Source of the DNA: Streptomyces sp. NBC_01669
Lineage (GTDB): Bacteria > Actinomycetota > Actinomycetes > Streptomycetales > Streptomycetaceae
NCBI RefSeq assembly: GCF_026339735.1
Contig: NZ_JAPEQG010000001.1
Span: forward strand, 7,811,001-7,875,000
Direction of reading: 5' to 3'
DNA: 64,000 bases
The position numbers and the translations under genes are program-made. The notes below the pieces were generated by a model that had not been told where the DNA came from, ran no database searches, and saw only the letters and a program-made list of their open reading frames with translations. Shown one piece after another: positions 17,430 through 25,410 of the stretch (position 1 is the stretch's first letter; each line of letters begins with the position of its first letter).

Positions 17430-17591
17430 AGCGAACTCCGAGACATGTCGCGAGTCGGTGGTCGGCTGCCGAGAGACGGACAGCCACCGCGGCGGACGGC
17501 CGGCGGCCGTTGCCAAATCACGCAAGTAGCTTGAAACTCCTGGAGTGCACCCCATGGATTTCTGCATAATTCATTCAGGAGCGATGCCACA

Positions 17592-18629
17592 GTGACCGAT
17601 TCCGCCACCGGCTTGTTGGACGAGCTGGATCTGTCCCTGGTCAATGCGCTCCAGACCGCGCCCCGCGCGTCCTGGGCGCGGGTAGGAAAGGCCATCGAGG
17701 TCAGCCCGGTGACGGCGGCGCGGCGCTGGGAGCGGCTGCGCGCCCAGGGCCTGGTCTGGGTGACCGCGTACGGCGGAGCCTTCGTCAACCACCACCACTG
17801 TGTCGCCATCGTCGGCGTGGACTGCGAACCCGGCCGCATCCCAGCGATCTCGGCCGCGCTTGCCGAGCAACCGCAGATCGCCAGCATCGAGCACACAGCG
17901 GGCCACCACGACCTGTCCCTCAACGTCATGGTGGACTCGCTGGCCGACCTCTCCCGGCTGCACACCGAGGTCCTCGGGAGACTGCCCGGGGTGCGTGCCA
18001 CACACAGCCGGATCGTCACCCGGTTCTTCACCGAGGGCTCCCGCTGGGACATTCGCGCCATCAGCCGCGACCAGCGCGAGGCAGTCCGCTCCGGGGCGCC
18101 CCCCGCGGTGGGTGACGTCGATCCCGCACCGGCCGAGGCCGACCGGGAGCTGCTGCTCGCACTCGGCGCCGACGGGCGCGCCGGATACGGCGAATTGGCC
18201 CGGCGTACGGGAATGAGTGAGTCGACGGTGCGGCGCCGGGTGGCGTGGATGGTGCGCACGGGGGCCGCGCTGCCGCGCTGCGAGGTGGCGCACACCTACT
18301 CGCCGTATCCGGTGTTCGCCACCTTCCACGCGAACGTGCCCTCCGACGCACTGGCCCGGGTCGGCCCCGCACTGGCGGCGCTGCCGGAGGTGCGGATGTG
18401 CGCGGCGACCACCTCGAACCACAACCTGGTGGTCAACAGCTGGGTGCGCTCCACCTCCGATGTGCTGCGCCTGGAGTCGTACATCGCCGAGCGCTTTCCG
18501 GAGATCGCCATGACCGAGCGCTCCCTCACGCTCGGCAATCCCAAGCGCATGGGCTGGATCCTCGACGAGGCGGGGCGGGCGGTGCGGCACGTACCCATCG
18601 ACCTGTGGCGGCGGCCGGGGGCCGGCTGA
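17592..18629 (+). CDS. Lrp/AsnC family regulator with duplicated domains
   Basis: A 345-residue protein made of two Lrp units. The first has a winged helix (residues 10-55, LDLSLVNALQTAPRASWARVG) and a RAM-type ligand domain; the second repeats this from residue 180 (ELLLALGADGRAGYGELARR then SESTVRRRVAWM). Such double Lrp proteins are common in Streptomyces. GTG at 17592 has AGGAG ten bases upstream. It is divergent from the DUF3311/SSS/amidohydrolase operon, so it most likely controls that operon in response to the transported compound. A small palindrome ACTCCTGGAGT lies between them (17536-17546). Confidence 0.93.
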   Translation: MTDSATGLLDELDLSLVNALQTAPRASWARVGKAIEVSPVTAARRWERLRAQGLVWVTAYGGAFVNHHHCVAIVGVDCEPGRIPAISAALAEQPQIASIEHTAGHHDLSLNVMVDSLADLSRLHTEVLGRLPGVRATHSRIVTRFFTEGSRWDIRAISRDQREAVRSGAPPAVGDVDPAPAEADRELLLALGADGRAGYGELARRTGMSESTVRRRVAWMVRTGAALPRCEVAHTYSPYPVFATFHANVPSDALARVGPALAALPEVRMCAATTSNHNLVVNSWVRSTSDVLRLESYIAERFPEIAMTERSLTLGNPKRMGWILDEAGRAVRHVPIDLWRRPGAG

Positions 18630-18949
18630 GCCGCCAGGGGAGTCGCACGCCTGCGATAGAACCTGGTGCGTCCGGCCCTTGAATCGGCCCTAGGTCCGTG
18701 TCGTGGTCCGCGTCGGTCGATGCAGGCTGTGGGCACAGCGCAGCGATCACGGTCTCGGCATCAGCGGACGGCAGCCTCACCGTGCCCCGAGCCGTGGTTG
18801 CGGCCTGCTGCAGTTCCTGGCGCGCCGCCGGCAGAAGGGTATGTGTTCCTCCCCGATGGCTCCTTGGGAAGGTGCTGCAGCAGCAGTGCGGCCTCCGCCT
18901 GGTTGAACCGGACTGGTGCTCCTGGCATCCGCCGGTGGAGATCCGAAGT
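18630..18949. other. Intergenic debris
   Basis: About 320 bases downstream of the Lrp gene. One minus-strand frame contains RFNQAEAALLLQHLPKEP, which looks protein-like, but the rest is not coding in character. It adjoins an IS256 fragment, so it may be insertion-linked debris. Confidence 0.4.
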
Positions 18950-19160
18950 ACCACGTCGCGCAGGCGCGGCGCCGTTTTCCCGGTCGCGGGGCACGCTGTC
19001 TCCGCCGGCCCGACGTCGGTGAGCACGGTCTTGCCGCGGGTGCCGTCGGGGGAGTTGCCGCCGTTCTTGCCTGCCGGGTCGTGCTTGTCATGGCCGAAGC
19101 GGTCGGTGAACTCGCCTTCAGGGGCGGACTCCAGCAGCCGTTTGGTCAGGGCGGAACTCC
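18950..19160 (-). pseudogene. IS256-family transposase fragment
   Basis: The minus-strand frame reads ALTKRLLESAPEGEFTDRFG, then a KHDPAGKNGGNS block and KTVLTDVGP. This is the N-terminal part of IS256/Mutator transposases (LTK..LE.AL..E...LGY.KHD..G...GNSRNG...KTV). The DDE catalytic domain is absent. Several usually fixed residues are changed, so it is an old, inactive piece. A perfect 25-bp inverted repeat lies 16 bases outside it. Confidence 0.75.
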
Positions 19161-19175
19161 TCCGTGGTGCCGGTC

Positions 19176-19227
19176 GTGGTGTACGTCTGCCCGCACCCCG
19201 ACCGGGGTGCGGGCAGACGTACACCAC
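19176..19227. repeat. Perfect 25-bp inverted repeat with 2-base loop
   Basis: The left arm is 19176-19200 (begins GTGGTGTACGTCTG, ends CACCCCG) and the right arm 19203-19227 is its exact complement; only AC separates them. It lies between the IS256 remnant and the 3' end of the GH29 gene. It may be the terminator for the fucosidase gene, or the two ends of a lost insertion element left abutted. Confidence 0.9.
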
Positions 19228-19281
19228 GCGGTGTTCTTCAGGCTCGTTCAATGGCCGATGGGACGCGGCGGTGGACTCTCA

Positions 19282-20697
19282 TCAGGACATGGAGCCGATC
19301 TCCTTCAACCGGTCGACGTAGTTCTGTGGCAGGCGGCCGGTGCGGTCGGGGCCCACGTTGAGCAGGAAGAGGGCGTTGCCGGCGTTGGCCTTGTGGAGGT
19401 TGTCGACGATGTCGCTCGCGGACCGCGGGGCACCGGTCGACGTGGTGTTGAACCATGTGCTGTTCGTGTCCAGCGTGTCGCTGGCGTCGACGGGGCGGGC
19501 GTTGGTGGCGGGGGGCATGCCCTGGACCGGGACCTCGTAGACGATGACGTCCGAGGTCTGGAGCGTTCCGAAGTGGTCATTCTTCGCGACCACGGTGTGC
19601 GGCGAGACCTGCCGGATCATGTCGCGCACGGGCTGGTAGGGGATCTTGGAGTACGGGACATGCCAGCCCCAGCCGTCGAACCAGAGGTAGTCGATCTGCC
19701 CGTACTTGGTGAGCAGTTCGCGCAGCTGGTTCTGGATGAGTTCGGTCGAGTCGCCGTTGTGCCTGTCCCAGATGGAGAAGTAGATCCCGACCTTGAGGCC
19801 CTTGGCGTGCATGGCGTCGACGTACTCGCGGACGATATCGCCCTTGCCTCCCTTGTACGGGCTCCTGGCGACGTCGTAGTCGGACTGGGCGGTGTCCCAC
19901 AGGGAGAAGCCGTCGTGGTGCTTGGCGGTGAGCACGCCGAACTTCATCCCGGCGTCCTTCATGCTCTGCGCCCACTGCTTCGGGGCCAGGGCGGTCGGAT
20001 TGAAGTCGGCCGGGTTGCCGTTGGGGTCGGCCCACTGGGTGTTCTGATACGTCGACATGTTGAAGTGCAGGAACATGCCGAACGGGCTGTGTTTCACCCA
20101 CTTCTGCGCGTCCGCGGACGGCGAGACAACCTCGTCACCGAAGGCCTGGACCTCGGCGAGCGAGAGGTAGTCGGTGCCTTCGAGCTGGATACGGAGGTAG
20201 CGGGCAGAGCGGGTCATCGCCACCTCCGCCGAGGGGCCGGAGAGCGAGCTGACCTTGGTGGCGGTGACGCCGGCCTGGTTGCGGGCGTCGGTCAGGCTCC
20301 GGGCCGTGATGGGGGTGTCGGAGGCGAGGACCCAGAAGTTCGACAGCCGCGCGGTGCAGCAGTCGGTGCGGTTCCAGACGACCACCTTGTCGACCTTCTT
20401 CGAGGCCCCCAGGTCGGTCTGCCAGTACGGCTGGGACTCCAGGCCGGTGTGGCTGACGGAACCGGTGCCCCAGTTTCCGTTCGTGCTGCCGTCGGCGGCG
20501 CGGTTCGCGGCACCGCCCTCATAGGTGCTGTTCTGGGTCGCCGCCGTGCCGAAGACCAGGTTCCGCGGTTCGCTGCCGGGTGGTGCGCTGTCGGCTGCCG
20601 TGGCCCCTTCCGCTGCCGCGGCGGTTTGGGAGACGCCTGTGGCCAGCAGGCCGAGCACCGCGACGGCGCCGGCCAGGCGTGTTCTCAAAGAACGCAT
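19282..20697 (-). CDS. Secreted alpha-L-fucosidase (GH29) with F5/8-type binding domain
   Basis: A 471-residue secreted enzyme that releases L-fucose. It has a signal peptide (residues 1-28, RTRLAGAVAVLGLLATGV then AAAA), an N-terminal fucolectin-like or F5/8 domain (residues 40-185, NRTDCCTARLSNFWVLAS) and a GH29 catalytic domain (190-471). GH29 landmarks are KHSPFGMFLHFN, AKHHDGFSLWD and YLWFDGWGW with the likely nucleophile Asp. The domain order is reversed from many GH29 enzymes, where the binding module is C-terminal. It is divergent from the fucose-type ABC operon, and an AT-rich operator copy (20725-20742) lies just upstream of its start. Confidence 0.92.
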   Translation of the reverse strand: MRSLRTRLAGAVAVLGLLATGVSQTAAAAEGATAADSAPPGSEPRNLVFGTAATQNSTYEGGAANRAADGSTNGNWGTGSVSHTGLESQPYWQTDLGASKKVDKVVVWNRTDCCTARLSNFWVLASDTPITARSLTDARNQAGVTATKVSSLSGPSAEVAMTRSARYLRIQLEGTDYLSLAEVQAFGDEVVSPSADAQKWVKHSPFGMFLHFNMSTYQNTQWADPNGNPADFNPTALAPKQWAQSMKDAGMKFGVLTAKHHDGFSLWDTAQSDYDVARSPYKGGKGDIVREYVDAMHAKGLKVGIYFSIWDRHNGDSTELIQNQLRELLTKYGQIDYLWFDGWGWHVPYSKIPYQPVRDMIRQVSPHTVVAKNDHFGTLQTSDVIVYEVPVQGMPPATNARPVDASDTLDTNSTWFNTTSTGAPRSASDIVDNLHKANAGNALFLLNVGPDRTGRLPQNYVDRLKEIGSMS

Positions 20698-20724
20698 CGC
20701 TCCTACTTCCCCTAGGCTGCAATG

Positions 20725-20742
20725 AATTTCCTATATGATTTT
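20725..20742 (+). promoter_or_regulatory. Operator-like motif, site 1
   Basis: AATTTCCTATATGATTTT, 28 bases upstream of the GH29 start codon. It shares TTTCCTATWTGATT with sites at 21007, 31959 and 32206. An 18-base AT-rich stretch repeated four times in such GC-rich DNA is unlikely by chance. Its place suggests repression of the GH29 gene. Confidence 0.8.
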
Positions 20743-21006
20743 GGGTCGACAGTGGTCAGTCAAGGGGCGCGTCCCGACTTGTTCAGATCGTCGCCCTCCG
20801 GAGCCGTGGCGTTGTGGGGTGAGTTCGGGCGCCTGGCCTGCGGGGCTGTCGGAAGGCTGCAGTGGGCCGGGTCCAGCTGGCAACTTTTCCTGGCGAACGG
20901 CTCCGAATGTGCGGCCGGGGCCATGGTTGCAGTGCATGCCGGCGAGGTCTCCGCACCGCTCGCGGGTCTTGACGAGGTGACTCGACTGACGCATCATCGC
21001 CGCATC

Positions 21007-21024
21007 GATTTCCTATTTGATTTT
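21007..21024 (+). promoter_or_regulatory. Operator-like motif, site 2
   Basis: GATTTCCTATTTGATTTT, directly followed by the GGAGGTGAGGG RBS of the receptor gene. A repressor bound here would block the operon start. Sites 1 and 2 are 265 bases apart in the divergent region between the GH29 gene and the ABC operon. Confidence 0.8.
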
Positions 21025-21037
21025 GGAGGTGAGGGAG

Positions 21038-22132
21038 ATGCGTCTCCGAACCAGATCTCTCCTGCCGGGAGTTGTCGCCGCCGCGGTGCTGGCCGTGGGC
21101 TCGACAGCTTGCACGATCAAGAACTCGGATGAACCGGCGGGCGGGCAGGTTCCCACGACCGCGCGGGCGGGCAGCGGCACAGCGGAGCTCGCGGACGGAT
21201 CGGCCACCAAGGTCGCGCTCGTGCCCGGTGGCGCTCACCCCTACTTCCAGCCCTGGAAGACCGCCGGCGCCGACGCTCGGAAGACCTACCGGCTCGGGGA
21301 CGTGACGTTCGACGAGACGGCGGAGTGGGACCAGCAGAAGCAGAACAACCTGCTGTCCACCCTGGCCGCGCGCGGCTACAACGCGTTCGGCGTCTTCGGT
21401 GTCTCGCCGACGGACATCAACACCACGTTCGCGGACCTGAAGTCCCAGGGCTTCGCTGTGGCCTCACTCGGCTCCTGCCCGGCGGGCACGACGAACGAAG
21501 CCGACTTCTGCCTCTCCACGGACGTCGAACTCGCCGCGTACAAGGCGGCCAAGGCCGCCATCGACGCGATGGGCGGCAAGGGCAAGATCGTCCACGTGAC
21601 GGGCAACAATGTGGACGCCAACACCCAGCTGCGGATCAAGGGCGTCGCCAGGGCCGTGAAGGAGTCGGGCGGCAAGGTGCAGCTGCTGCAGACCGTCACC
21701 GACATCGACAAGGACCTGCAGACCGCGCAGAAGGCGGTGTCCGACCTGCTGGCAGCCAAGGGCAAGCAGATCCAGGGCATCGTCTCCACCGCCTACAACC
21801 CGGCCGTCGCCGCCGCCGACGCGGTCAGGAGCTCCGGTTCGCAGGCGAAGGTTGTCGCCATCGACGACGACGCCAAGATCCTCAGCTCGATCAAGCAGGG
21901 CACGGTCACCGCCACCGTCGTGCAGAACCCGGTGGGACAGGCCGAGGTCGGCGCATGGGCACTCGCGCTGCTGCAGACAAAGCAGTGCACCATGCGGACG
22001 CCAGGGCAGTCCGTCGACTCCGGCTCCTTCGTTGTCACCAAGGACAACATCACGACCTACGACAGTGCGAGGCAGACGAAGACCGATCAGCTGAAGAAGC
22101 AGTTCGCTGACGAAGTCCTGGCGTGCAGCTGA
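21038..22132 (+). CDS. Sugar ABC transporter substrate-binding lipoprotein (RbsB/RhaS type)
   Basis: A 364-residue extracytoplasmic receptor. It has a lipoprotein signal (RTRSLLPGVVAAAVLAVGS then TAC as the lipobox Cys near residue 22) and a Peripla_BP_4 fold with two lobes (VALVPGGAHPYFQPWK, then GKGKIVHVTGNNVD, then GIVSTAYNPAVAAADAVR). ATG 21038 is chosen since GGAGGTGAGGG precedes it. It is the first gene of the operon and sits right after operator site 2. With two permeases and a double ATPase downstream, it forms a CUT2-type importer. The setting suggests L-fucose as ligand. Confidence 0.92.
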   Translation: MRLRTRSLLPGVVAAAVLAVGSTACTIKNSDEPAGGQVPTTARAGSGTAELADGSATKVALVPGGAHPYFQPWKTAGADARKTYRLGDVTFDETAEWDQQKQNNLLSTLAARGYNAFGVFGVSPTDINTTFADLKSQGFAVASLGSCPAGTTNEADFCLSTDVELAAYKAAKAAIDAMGGKGKIVHVTGNNVDANTQLRIKGVARAVKESGGKVQLLQTVTDIDKDLQTAQKAVSDLLAAKGKQIQGIVSTAYNPAVAAADAVRSSGSQAKVVAIDDDAKILSSIKQGTVTATVVQNPVGQAEVGAWALALLQTKQCTMRTPGQSVDSGSFVVTKDNITTYDSARQTKTDQLKKQFADEVLACS

Positions 22133-22172
22133 CCCCTGCCGTCCCCGCACTACAGAAAACGGACATCACGAG

Positions 22173-23261
22173 ATGAGCATCATCACAACCGCCACGGCCA
22201 AGCTGGCCGACATCGCCGTGGAGACGGACCGCACCGACGCGGTGCAGTCCTTCGTCAAGCAGGAGACGGTACTCGTCGACATCACCACGGCGGACGGCAG
22301 CGCGGGGACAGGCTACGCCTACACCATCGGCACCGGCGGAACCTCCGTACTGGCCCTGCTGCGGGACCACCTGCTGCCCGTCCTCATCGGTCAGGACGCG
22401 CGCAACGTCGAGGCGCTGTGGCAGCGGCTGTTTGCCCTTACCCGTGCGACCACCACTGGAGCCATCACCTCGCTCGCGCTCGCCGCCGTCGACACCGCGG
22501 TGTGGGACGTGCGCTGCAAGCGCGCGGGCGAGCCGCTGTGGCGGCTTGCAGGCGGCCACCGCCAGGAAGTTCCGGTCTACGACACCGAGGGCGGCTGGCT
22601 CCACCTGAACACCGAGGAACTCGTGAAGGGCGCGCTCCAGGCCCAGGAGGCCGGGTGGGCCGGCGTCAAGATCAAGGTGGGCAAGCCGCATGCCGCCGAG
22701 GACGCGGAGCGCCTGCGCGCCGTACGGGAGGCTGTCGGCTCCTCGCTGCACATCATGACGGACGCCAACCAGTCGCAGACGATGTCCTCGGCCCTCCAGC
22801 TGGCAGCCGCGCTGGAGCCCTACGACCCTTACTGGCTCGAGGAGCCCCTGCCGGCGGACGACATCAGTGGCCATGCCCGGTTGGCGAGTGCGACGCGGAT
22901 TCCCGTCGCTGTCGGCGAGTCCATGTACTCGCCCATGCAATTCCGCAACTACCTCGAGGCGGGCGCCGCTTCCATCGTGCAGGTCGACGTCGCCCGGGTC
23001 GGCGGGATCACGCCCTGGCTCAAGGTCGCGCACACGGCGGAGAGCCACAACGTCATGGTGTGTCCGCACTTCCTGATGGAACTGCATGTCAGCCTCGCCG
23101 CCGCGGTGCCCAACGGCATGTACGTCGAGTACATCCCGCAGCTGCGGGCCGTCACCCGCAGCGAATTGACGGTCCGCGACGGGCTGGCCGTGGCGCCCGA
23201 CGTTCCGGGGATCGGCATCGACTGGGACGTGGACGCCATCGACAACCGGAGGGTGTCGTGA
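22173..23261 (+). CDS. Enolase-superfamily sugar-acid dehydratase (probable L-fuconate dehydratase)
   Basis: A 362-residue mandelate racemase/muconate lactonising-type barrel. Catalytic residues visible are the KxK pair (VKIKVG, Lys166 and Lys168), metal ligands Asp197 (TDAN), Glu223 region (WLEEPL) and Glu249 (VGES), and the His of the second base in CPHF (His299). These make up a full active site. Dehydration of L-fuconate to 2-keto-3-deoxy-L-fuconate fits the flanking fucosidases, lactonase and dehydrogenases. L-rhamnonate or another acid sugar cannot be excluded from sequence alone. Its stop overlaps the next gene's GTG (GTGA). Confidence 0.85.
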   Translation: MSIITTATAKLADIAVETDRTDAVQSFVKQETVLVDITTADGSAGTGYAYTIGTGGTSVLALLRDHLLPVLIGQDARNVEALWQRLFALTRATTTGAITSLALAAVDTAVWDVRCKRAGEPLWRLAGGHRQEVPVYDTEGGWLHLNTEELVKGALQAQEAGWAGVKIKVGKPHAAEDAERLRAVREAVGSSLHIMTDANQSQTMSSALQLAAALEPYDPYWLEEPLPADDISGHARLASATRIPVAVGESMYSPMQFRNYLEAGAASIVQVDVARVGGITPWLKVAHTAESHNVMVCPHFLMELHVSLAAAVPNGMYVEYIPQLRAVTRSELTVRDGLAVAPDVPGIGIDWDVDAIDNRRVS

Positions 23262-24337
23262 CAATGCCCGTTGCCCCACCGGACGGTGACACCAACACCG
23301 CCGAGGCCACTGCGTCGCGTCCCGTGCACCGGCTGCCGTTCTGGGTCAACCAGCGGCTTGGCCTGCTCGTGCTCATCGTCTCCCTCAGTGCCCTGTTCGG
23401 TGTGCTGCGGCCGGCGTTCCTCGACGAGCGGCTCGTGCTGTTCCCGCTGCTGCGGGACATCTCGACGCTGACTGTGGTGGCGCTCGCCCAGATGGTCGTC
23501 CTCTCAGTGGGGCACATGAACCTGGCCGTCGGACGGATGGCCGCTTTCGGGGCCCTGTTCGCGGGATTCGGATACGACCGGCTGGGCCTGCCGCTGCCGC
23601 TGGGCCTGCTGCTGTGCCTGTTCGCCGGAGCCGCCATCGGCGCGCTGACCGGCTGGATCATCACCCGCACAGGGGTGAGTTCCTTCGTCGTGACCCTGGC
23701 GATGGACTTCGCGCTGCTGGGACTCGTCTCCCTGCTCTACTCGGCCCTGACCGAGAACGCCGCCTTCACCACCAAGCCGTCAGGGCTCGCGGAACTGCGC
23801 TCGTACTCGCTGGCCGACATCTGCGTCGGGCCCGTGTGCGGATCCCCGGCCGTACCGCAGCTGGCGCAGTTCACCGTCCTGGCACTGCTCGGCCTCGGTT
23901 TCCTGTACGCCTGCACCCGCATCGGCCGGGAGCTGCTGCTCACCGGGGCGAACCCCGCAGCGGCGGAGCTGTCCGGCATTCCCACCGGCCGCCGCGTCAT
24001 CCTGGCGCACACGCTCTCGGGGCTGCTCGCCGCGCTCGCCGGATTCATGGCCGCCGTCAGCACCGGAACGTTCCGCGCCTCCATCGGGGACGACTTCATG
24101 CTGCCCTCGTTCCTCGGCGCGGTGCTCGGCGGCACCCTGCTCACCGGCGGCGTCGTCTCGGTGCTGGGAGTTCTGCTGGGCACGTCCCTGGTCGGCGTCA
24201 TCCGCAAGGGGCTCGACCTGCTCGGTGTCGGTCTCGAAAGCCTGAACATTTACCTCGGATGCGTACTCCTGCTGGCCCTCTCGGCCGACCGCGTGCGTAC
24301 CGTCCTGTCCTATCGCAAGGTGGTGCGCTCCACATGA
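23258..24337 (+). CDS. Sugar ABC transporter permease 1 (CUT2, BPD_transp_2)
   Basis: A 359-residue membrane protein with about nine hydrophobic helices. It has the RbsC-like pattern: QMVVLSVGHMNLAVGRMAA near residue 85, FVVTLAMDFALLG, and the ANPAAAELSGIPTGRR coupling loop followed by AHTLSGLLAALAGF. GTG 23258 overlaps the previous stop and has GGAGGG before it; an ATG at 23264 is an alternative. The next gene overlaps by four bases. Confidence 0.9.
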   Translation: MTMPVAPPDGDTNTAEATASRPVHRLPFWVNQRLGLLVLIVSLSALFGVLRPAFLDERLVLFPLLRDISTLTVVALAQMVVLSVGHMNLAVGRMAAFGALFAGFGYDRLGLPLPLGLLLCLFAGAAIGALTGWIITRTGVSSFVVTLAMDFALLGLVSLLYSALTENAAFTTKPSGLAELRSYSLADICVGPVCGSPAVPQLAQFTVLALLGLGFLYACTRIGRELLLTGANPAAAELSGIPTGRRVILAHTLSGLLAALAGFMAAVSTGTFRASIGDDFMLPSFLGAVLGGTLLTGGVVSVLGVLLGTSLVGVIRKGLDLLGVGLESLNIYLGCVLLLALSADRVRTVLSYRKVVRST

Positions 24338-25410
24338 TCACAATCCGCGATCGGGGAGCCCGGGGCGTCGCGGTCCTGCGCCGCTTCTCCCGCTCCACGA
24401 CGATGACCCTGCTGTGCGTGGTGCTCGCTGGTTACGTCGCCCTGGGTGTGGCCTCCTCCGGCTCGTTCTTCGAGGGCCCCTCGGTGCGCACCTTCCTGCA
24501 ATACCTGGCCACCCCTGTCCTCATCGGGCTCGCCCAGATGATCGCGCTGTGCGTCGGACAGCTCAACCTCGCGGTCGGGGCGCTCGGCGGCTTCACTGCC
24601 TGCCTGATGGGCGTCCTCATGGCAGACCAGGGCGTGCCCGCCGGGGTCGCGGTGGCAGCCGGTGTGCTGACGGCGACAGCTGTCGGTTTGGTGACGGGCC
24701 TGTTCATCGTGGCGACGAAGATCAACGGCTTCATCGTCACACTCGGGACGATGACGATCCTCCTGGGAGCGCAGTACCGGCTGGCCGGTACGCGCACCGT
24801 CGACGGCTACTCCGCCGGCCTGAGGGACCTCGGCAGGGCGGCCCCGCTGAACGTCCCGCTGGTGTTCGTCACGGCTCTGGCCGCTGCGGCCCTGCTCGCT
24901 GCCTTCCTGTACCGCAGCAGCGCCGGCCGACGGCTCCTGGCGGCAGGCGGCAACCCGCTGGCGGCCAGGCTGTCGGGCATCTCCACCGACCGGCAGATCG
25001 TGCTCGCCCACACCCTGTCGGGGCTCTTGATCGGCGTGGCCGCCCTGACCGCAACGGCGTCGCTGCCCGGAGTCAACCGCAGTGTCGGCGGCGACTGGCT
25101 GCTGCCCAGCTTCGCGGCTCCCATCATCGGCGGCGTCGCGCTCACCGGAGGCTCGGTCGCTGTGCTCGGCACGGTGCTGGCAGCCTTCGTGATGCGGCTC
25201 ATCGACGCCGCACGGGCGCAGTTCTCCCTCGACCCGAGCTGGGTGAACTTCCTCATCGGCCTGGTCGTGCTCGGCACGGTGGTCGGCGGCCGTATCCACC
25301 AGACCCACCTGGAGAAGAAGGGCAGTTCGCGCGGCCGCACACCGCCCGCGCCACCGGAGAGTGACGCGCAGCCGGCTGTCGTTCTGCCGCACATGGGAGG
25401 TGCCCGATGA
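24334..25410 (+). CDS. Sugar ABC transporter permease 2 (CUT2, BPD_transp_2)
   Basis: A 358-residue partner of the upstream permease, with the same order of features: QMIALCVGQLNLAVGALGGF, INGFIVTLGTMTILLG, then GGNPLAARLSGISTDRQ and AHTLSGLL. It starts within an ATGA overlap and ends within another. A hydrophilic tail of about 35 residues (KKGSSRGRTPPAPPESDAQ) follows the last helix. Two different permeases per importer are typical of rhamnose/fucose-type CUT2 systems. Confidence 0.9.
   Translation: MITIRDRGARGVAVLRRFSRSTTMTLLCVVLAGYVALGVASSGSFFEGPSVRTFLQYLATPVLIGLAQMIALCVGQLNLAVGALGGFTACLMGVLMADQGVPAGVAVAAGVLTATAVGLVTGLFIVATKINGFIVTLGTMTILLGAQYRLAGTRTVDGYSAGLRDLGRAAPLNVPLVFVTALAAAALLAAFLYRSSAGRRLLAAGGNPLAARLSGISTDRQIVLAHTLSGLLIGVAALTATASLPGVNRSVGGDWLLPSFAAPIIGGVALTGGSVAVLGTVLAAFVMRLIDAARAQFSLDPSWVNFLIGLVVLGTVVGGRIHQTHLEKKGSSRGRTPPAPPESDAQPAVVLPHMGGAR

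Noticed and set aside
18761..18994. A 77-codon minus-strand gene beside the IS256 piece
   Set aside because: Only about 18 residues look protein-like and there is no start with RBS; left as debris.
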